DNA of 64,000 nucleotides from JAFECT01 sp964432415 (GTDB lineage: Bacteria > Pseudomonadota > Alphaproteobacteria > Caulobacterales > Caulobacteraceae). Of this stretch, positions 59,720 to 64,000 are shown one piece after another. The translations under genes were made by a program, and so were the position numbers. Location: contig CAYSNW010000005.1 of NCBI GenBank assembly GCA_964432415.1, forward strand, positions 41,457-105,456, read 5' to 3'. How positions within the stretch are numbered: the first letter of the stretch is position 1; each line of letters opens with the position of its first letter. The notes beneath the pieces were generated by a model. It searched no databases. It saw only the letters and a list, made by a program, of their open reading frames with translations, and had not been told where the DNA came from.

Positions 59720-60520
59720 GTGAAAATCCTGCTCACCAACGACGACGGCATTCACGCGGAGGGGTTCGAGGCGCTGCGGCGGATCGCGGCCCAGCTGTCG
59801 GACGACGTCTGGGTGGCGGCGCCGGAGACCGAGCAGTCGGGCGCCTCGCGCGGCATCACCCTGTCCGACCCGCTTCGGGTCCGCAAAGTCGCCGAGCGGG
59901 AGTGGGCGGTGGCGGGAACGCCCACCGACTGCGTGCTGCTGGGCGTCAATGACCTGATGCCGGTCAAGCCTGACCTGATCCTCTCCGGCGTCAACCGTGG
60001 CCAAAACATGGGCGAGGACGTCACCTTCTCCGGAACGGTCGCGGGCGCCCTGCAGGGCATGACCCTCGGCGTGCCGTCCATCGCGCTCAGCCAGGCCGTG
60101 GTGGTCTTCCACGACGAGCACCGTCCGCCCTTCGAGATCGCCGAGCATTTCGCGCCGGGGATCATTCAGTCCCTGATTACAGCGGGTTGGCCGAAAGACG
60201 TGATCATGAACGTCAACTTCCCCGACGTTCCGCTGGAGCAGATCACCCAGGTCGAGGTCACCCGCCAGGGGGTGCGCGACATGGTGCACATGCACGCCGA
60301 GCGGCGCACGGACCTGCGCGGCCGCGACTATTACTGGATGGGTTTTCGCGGCAAGCCGGGCAACCCGCCGGAGGGCACCGACCTGAAGGCCATCTACGAG
60401 GGCCGCATCTCCGTCACCCCGCTGGCGGTGGACATGACCCACCAGGCCACGGTGCACGACCTGCGTCAGGTGCTGGGCGGCGTTCCGCCCAGACTTCACC
60501 GCGAAGCGACGGAGGCCTGA
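59720..60520 (+). CDS. surE: 5'/3'-nucleotidase SurE
   Basis: 266 residues from the GTG at 59720; a longer frame reads through repeat E and is rejected. KILLTNDDGIHAEGFEAL (metal NDD), APETEQSGASRGITL, GTPTDCVLLGVNDL, SGVNRGQNMGEDVTFSGTVAGALQGM, and NVNFPDVP are the SurE motifs. Dephosphorylates nucleoside monophosphates, often in stationary phase with pcm. Confidence 0.95.
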   Translation: MKILLTNDDGIHAEGFEALRRIAAQLSDDVWVAAPETEQSGASRGITLSDPLRVRKVAEREWAVAGTPTDCVLLGVNDLMPVKPDLILSGVNRGQNMGEDVTFSGTVAGALQGMTLGVPSIALSQAVVVFHDEHRPPFEIAEHFAPGIIQSLITAGWPKDVIMNVNFPDVPLEQITQVEVTRQGVRDMVHMHAERRTDLRGRDYYWMGFRGKPGNPPEGTDLKAIYEGRISVTPLAVDMTHQATVHDLRQVLGGVPPRLHREATEA

Positions 60521-60522
60521 GC

Positions 60523-61185
60523 ATGGCCGACCGACCCGAGGCGGATGGCGCGCACGAGCGCATGGCCCGGCTGGTCCTGGCCCTGCGCTCCCAGGGGGTG
60601 ACCGACGCGCGGGTCCTGAGCGCCATCGAGGCCACACCGCGCGAGCGTTTCGTCTCCGAGCTGTTCCAGGACCGTTCCTGGGAAGACACGGCCCTGCCCA
60701 TCGACTGCGGCCAGACCATCAGCCAGCCCTTCATCGTGGGCCTGATGACCCAGTCGCTGAAGGTCGAGCCGCGCCACCGCGTGCTCGAGATCGGCACCGG
60801 CTCGGGCTACCAGTCGGCGATCCTGTCGAAACTGGCGCGCTACGTTTACACCGTGGAGCGCTACCGCACCCTGCTGGCGGAAGCGGAAGCCCGGCTGAAG
60901 GCGCTGGATATCCTCAACGTCATCACCCGCTTCGGCGACGGCGGCGAGGGCTGGCGCGACCAGGCGCCCTTCGACCGCATCATGGTCACCGCCGCGGCGC
61001 CGCACGAACCCTCGACCCTGCTGGAGCAGCTCAAGCCCGGCGGCATCCTGGTGGCCCCCGTCGGCCGCGGCGCGGTCCAGACCCTGGTGCGCTACACCGG
61101 CGAGCCCGACGGGAGCTTCAAGCGCGAGACCCTCGGCGACGTGCGCTTCGTGCCCCTGCTGGAGGGCGTGGCGCGCGAAAGCTGA
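60523..61185 (+). CDS. pcm: Protein-L-isoaspartate O-methyltransferase (cytosolic)
   Basis: 220 residues, ATG at 60523 with GGAGG 7 nt upstream. PCMT motif I LEIGTGSGYQSAILSKLARYVYTVER, then AAPHEPSTLLEQLKPGGILVAPVG. Repairs isoaspartyl residues. No leader, unlike the exported PCMT-like protein at 15.7 kb. Neighbour of surE as in many bacteria. Confidence 0.95.
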   Translation: MADRPEADGAHERMARLVLALRSQGVTDARVLSAIEATPRERFVSELFQDRSWEDTALPIDCGQTISQPFIVGLMTQSLKVEPRHRVLEIGTGSGYQSAILSKLARYVYTVERYRTLLAEAEARLKALDILNVITRFGDGGEGWRDQAPFDRIMVTAAAPHEPSTLLEQLKPGGILVAPVGRGAVQTLVRYTGEPDGSFKRETLGDVRFVPLLEGVARES

Positions 61186-61300
61186 GGCCGTGTCCGCACA
61201 GTGACTTCTCTCACATCCCCCCGGCGGCGCGCCGCCTAGCCTGATCCTGCGGCTGGAATCCGCGTCCGATGGGGGCGCCGGGGCCGCGGGAGCTTCGGCA

Positions 61301-62422
61301 ATGCGCGCGCGCAATATCCTCTCACCCCTCGCCCTGGCGGCGGGCCTGGTCCTGCTGGCCCAGCCCGCCTTGGCCATGGACGGCATTCCGCACAACGGGG
61401 GCGGCGGCGCCCCACCGCCGGGCGCGCCTACCCCGGACGCGGCCCGCATCTACGCCAGCCTGCAGAACGCGATCGCCGACGACAGCCGCTGGCTGCGCGA
61501 CGCGATCCTGGGCCGCCTGCACGGTGCGCAGGGCGGCGGAACCGTGGCCTGGGTTCACGGCCATGACGGTTGGGGCCGGCTTTCCGGATCGGGCGACACC
61601 TTCAAGCGCACCAGCGTGGGCGGCCTGTTCGGCCTGGACGCCGGCGCCGGCCGCTGGCGGTTGGGCGCGGTGGCGGGCGCCTCGGACACCAGCGCCGGCC
61701 TCGGTTCGGACGGATCGCGCGCCGGGGTCCACGGGATTCACGGCGGGCTCTACGCTGGTGGCGATCTGAGCCTGTTCCGGCTTTCGGCCGGCGCCGGCTT
61801 CAGCCGTCATCGCCTTGACGTCAGCCGCATCGACATTTCGGCTGCGCCTGACGCCTACGGCGCTCGCTTCAACGGCGACACCCGCCAAGCCTTCGCCGAG
61901 CTGGCCGTGCCGCTGAGGAGCCGGGTGGCGCTGGTCGAGCCCTACGCCTCGGCCGCCTGGGTCGAGGTCAGGAGCCGTGGCTTCACCGAGACCGGTGGCA
62001 CACCGTCGGCGAGCCATGCGGGCGTGTTCCACGCCGAGTCGATCGGCGTGGAGGACATGGGCTCGACCCCCGTGGGCGCCCTGGCCCTGACCAGCGCGGG
62101 CGCGACCCGGCGGACCGGGAGCTCAGACCTGGGCGCGCGGTTCTCGACGCCCCGCGACGCGGGCGGTTCGCCCTGGACGCTGGACGCCGACCTGGGCTGG
62201 CGCCGGGTCTGGAGCGGCCGCAACGGGACGTCGGCCATGACCTGGAGCGGCGGCGCGATTTCGGGCTCCGGCCTGCCGCTCTCCCGGGACGCCGCCCTGG
62301 TTCGCCTGGGTCTCGGCCGCCGGCTGGGGGAGGGCGGCTGGGTCCGGCTCGGCTACGACGGGGTGCTGGGCTCGGGCCAGCGCGATCAGGGCGTGCTGCT
62401 GACCACCGGCGTGCGGTTCTGA
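61301..62422 (+). CDS. Autotransporter-type outer membrane beta-barrel without passenger
   Basis: 373 residues. Signal peptide SPLALAAGLVLLAQPALA. Gly- and aromatic-rich strands from about residue 80 (GGGTVAWVHGHDGWGRLSGSG) to the end, finishing in Phe with GVLLTTGVRF, the classical C-terminal barrel signal. No repetitive passenger region precedes the barrel (only about 60 residues). A standalone barrel or a degenerate autotransporter. Confidence 0.8.
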   Translation: MRARNILSPLALAAGLVLLAQPALAMDGIPHNGGGGAPPPGAPTPDAARIYASLQNAIADDSRWLRDAILGRLHGAQGGGTVAWVHGHDGWGRLSGSGDTFKRTSVGGLFGLDAGAGRWRLGAVAGASDTSAGLGSDGSRAGVHGIHGGLYAGGDLSLFRLSAGAGFSRHRLDVSRIDISAAPDAYGARFNGDTRQAFAELAVPLRSRVALVEPYASAAWVEVRSRGFTETGGTPSASHAGVFHAESIGVEDMGSTPVGALALTSAGATRRTGSSDLGARFSTPRDAGGSPWTLDADLGWRRVWSGRNGTSAMTWSGGAISGSGLPLSRDAALVRLGLGRRLGEGGWVRLGYDGVLGSGQRDQGVLLTTGVRF

Positions 62423-62427
62423 CGTCC

Positions 62428-63105
62428 ATGCTCCGCGCGCGTCGCTCCGATGGCCTGGAGGCCGCCAAGTGGATCGCCATCGTGCTGATGAGCGTCAACC
62501 ACGCCCTGCTGGCGCTTCCAGGCCCCTGGCCCGAGATCGGGCATCTCGCGGGGCGGCCGTGCGTGGCCCTGTTCGCCACGATATTGGCGGCCCGTCTTGC
62601 TGACGGGGGGCCGGAGAGATCGGGACGGGCCTTCCGCCGGCTGCTGATCTGGGCGGTGATCGCCGAGCCGGTCTACTATGCCCTGACCGGCAAGCTGGTG
62701 ATCCGCGCCGACATCCTGTTCGTGCTGGCCGCCGGAGCGGGGCTGGTCTGGCTGATCCGGAAGCGGCAGTGGGCCGCGCTCGCCCTGGCCGCCGCCGGGA
62801 TCATCGCGGCCGACCGTTGGCTGGACGGCGGCGCGCTCTCGGTCGCGGCGGTGGCCGTCGGCTGGATGGTCACGCGTCATCGTCCCGCCCTGGCGCCCTG
62901 GGCCGTGGCGGCGACGGCCGTGGCGGCCAACCTGTGGTCTTCGCCCGGCCTTCCCTGGGCGGCGCTCGCGGTGTTCGCCGCGCCCCTGATCCTGTGGGCC
63001 TGCCAAAGGCTGCCGGCGGCGCCGCGGGGGCCGCGGCTGTTCTTCTACGCCTACTATCCGGCGCATCTGCTGGTCATCCTGCTGGCCCTCGGCGCCTACG
63101 GATGA
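62428..63105 (+). CDS. TraX family protein
   Basis: 225 residues, about seven hydrophobic helices. DGLEAAKWIAIVLMSVNHALLAL at the start and FFYAYYPAHLLVILLALG at the end are TraX signatures. TraX acetylates pilin on F plasmids; chromosomal homologues probably acetylate other proteins or sugars. Starts 5 nt after the barrel gene. Confidence 0.85.
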   Translation: MLRARRSDGLEAAKWIAIVLMSVNHALLALPGPWPEIGHLAGRPCVALFATILAARLADGGPERSGRAFRRLLIWAVIAEPVYYALTGKLVIRADILFVLAAGAGLVWLIRKRQWAALALAAAGIIAADRWLDGGALSVAAVAVGWMVTRHRPALAPWAVAATAVAANLWSSPGLPWAALAVFAAPLILWACQRLPAAPRGPRLFFYAYYPAHLLVILLALGAYG

Positions 63106-63113
63106 GAGCGTCC

Positions 63114-63128
63114 TTAACGCCGTCTTAA
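63114..63128. promoter_or_regulatory. CtrA-type box TTAA-N7-TTAA
   Basis: TTAA (63114-63117), seven bases, TTAA (63125-63128), the core of the Caulobacter CtrA consensus (TTAA-N7-TTAA(C)). It lies about 115-130 nt upstream of the LysM gene start. Only one such site found in the window. Confidence 0.55.
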
Positions 63129-63244
63129 GTCCGGATCGGTCGTTGTCATTCCGGTAACCGTGGCGCTCGCGCGCCATGATTTCGCGCCAATGCCGCGCTT
63201 GTCTGGCGGAGGGGCGCATCGGGATGGACTGGCGGAGCGACCCC

Positions 63245-64000
63245 ATGGGCCAAGGCGACTCGAGCAAAGTAAGGGCGATGGCCGGCGTGGCCCGCGCCGC
63301 GATGCTGGCGGGCGCGCTGAGCCTGATGGCGGGCGCCGCTGGCGCCTTCCCAAAACCCAAGTACGCGATCAGCACCGACGGCCTGGCCCCGGCGACGGCG
63401 GCTGCTCCGACCGCGGCGCCGGTGAGCGCGGCCGCCCCCGCGGCGGTGGAAGCGGTCTCCGTGTCCAACCTCGCCCCCGTGGCCCAGCCCGGTGTCGTGA
63501 CCATGGCGCCCCTTGCGCCCCTGCCGGCGCCGGAAGCGGTCAGGCCGGCCTCGCCGATCGCCACGGACCAGGACGAGGACGCCGCCCGCCACCGCAAGAA
63601 GGCGCCGGCCAAGCCGGAACCGAAGGCCTCGGCGAAGAAGGGCTCGGCCAAGGGCGGCAAGCCCATGACCTATACGGTCCGCCACGGCGACACCCTGTCG
63701 GGGATCGGCCGGCGCTTCGGCGTGCCGGTGAAGGAGATCGTCAAGGAGAACGACCTGGGCTCGAAGAGCGCGGTCAAGGCCGGCGCGAAGCTCGAACTGC
63801 CGCGCGAGGCCAAGGACAGTGGCCGCGACCCGCACGCTTCCGGCACGGTCGAGGGCGGCCCCAAGCCGGTGGTCAAGACCGCGGCCAGGGCGCCGGCGAC
63901 CAGGATGACACCGGCCAGGGCGATGCCCGAGCCGACCGCCCAGGCCGAGGCCGCGCCGCCGGCCAGGGCGCCGGCCTACGCGCCCACCACCATGCCCGCG
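63245..64000 (+). CDS. LysM protein, DipM-like (3' partial)
   Basis: Open to the window end. Start at 63245 (GGAG about 8 nt upstream; ATGs at 63224 and 63278 are alternatives). Hydrophobic leader AMLAGALSLMAGAAGA, a Pro/Ala-rich stretch (about 35-125) with KKAPAKPEPKASAKKG, a LysM domain (141-186, YTVRHGDTLSGIGRRFGVPVKEIV), then another Ala/Pro linker. In Caulobacter, DipM (LysM plus M23 peptidase) sits after pcm in this block; the peptidase domain would be downstream. Confidence 0.75.
   Translation, partial: MGQGDSSKVRAMAGVARAAMLAGALSLMAGAAGAFPKPKYAISTDGLAPATAAAPTAAPVSAAAPAAVEAVSVSNLAPVAQPGVVTMAPLAPLPAPEAVRPASPIATDQDEDAARHRKKAPAKPEPKASAKKGSAKGGKPMTYTVRHGDTLSGIGRRFGVPVKEIVKENDLGSKSAVKAGAKLELPREAKDSGRDPHASGTVEGGPKPVVKTAARAPATRMTPARAMPEPTAQAEAAPPARAPAYAPTTMPA

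Noticed and set aside
1..64000. CRISPR arrays, prophage, insertion sequences, rRNA
   Set aside because: No regularly spaced repeats, integrase, transposase, capsid genes or rRNA-like sequence found on either strand.

Overview
The window is a gene-dense, GC-rich bacterial chromosome segment with about 68 protein genes and one tRNA. Gene content and order point to an alphaproteobacterium of the Caulobacterales (Caulobacter/Phenylobacterium-like). The run dgt, SPOR protein, nagZ, scpA, scpB, tatA-tatB-tatC, serS, surE, pcm, LysM (DipM-like) protein matches the Caulobacter arrangement as I know it. There is also a CtrA-type TTAA-N7-TTAA box, frequent GTG/TTG starts, and large palindromic intergenic repeats of the kind common in this class. 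I see no prophage, insertion sequence, CRISPR array or rRNA. The only selfish-looking items are a VapC-type toxin-antitoxin pair and a GIY-YIG gene between 20-nt direct repeats.

Layout. 1-7.4 kb: GST (5' end outside the window), M28 peptidase, CAP-domain protein, then a deoxyribose catabolic operon deoB-deoC-ALDH16. 7.4-9.5 kb: NUDIX hydrolase, Pit phosphate transporter and its DUF47 partner. 9.7-14.8 kb: M61 peptidase, DoxX-like protein, AbrB/PIN toxin-antitoxin with a palindromic operator, acyl-CoA synthetase. 14.8-20 kb: a membrane-anchored unknown and an overlapping trio made of an alpha/beta hydrolase, a membrane spermidine-synthase-like protein and an exported PCMT-like methyltransferase. 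20-26 kb: small secreted proteins, VOC, exported methyltransferase, PhyH, GIY-YIG, tRNA-Val(CAC), EreA-like esterase. 25.5-32.3 kb: housekeeping (gph, glmU, rpiA, gor, class II DAHP synthase, a short prephenate-dehydratase-like protein, Gre factor). 32.3-36.6 kb: small unknown genes and a chorismate mutase preceded by a Tyr/Phe-rich leader peptide and alternative RNA helices, which is an apparent attenuator. 36.6-45.3 kb: esterase, MATE transporter, two unknowns, an oxidoreductase/aminotransferase pair that could make 3-amino sugar for lipid A (GnnA/GnnB-like), and an M20 peptidase. 45.4-48.4 kb: membrane unknown, xth, hydrolase, erpA. 48.5-64 kb: the conserved cell-envelope and chromosome block, interrupted by an epimerase and a divergent Nramp-like transporter, followed by a passenger-less autotransporter barrel, TraX and the truncated DipM-like gene.

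How genes fit together. DeoB and DeoC take deoxyribose phosphate to glyceraldehyde 3-phosphate plus acetaldehyde, which the adjacent aldehyde dehydrogenase could oxidise. DAHP synthase, the PDT-like protein and the attenuated chorismate mutase are separate pieces of aromatic amino-acid synthesis. NagZ, the SPOR protein, ScpAB, TatABC and DipM-like serve wall turnover, division, chromosome segregation and export; several nearby proteins carry Tat-like leaders.

Five large palindromic elements with nested hairpins lie between genes. The strongest candidates for further work are the Tyr/Phe attenuator with its unusual split/degenerate PDT domains, the exported SAM-methyltransferase trio, the CtrA box before the DipM-like gene, and the direct-repeat-flanked GIY-YIG gene.
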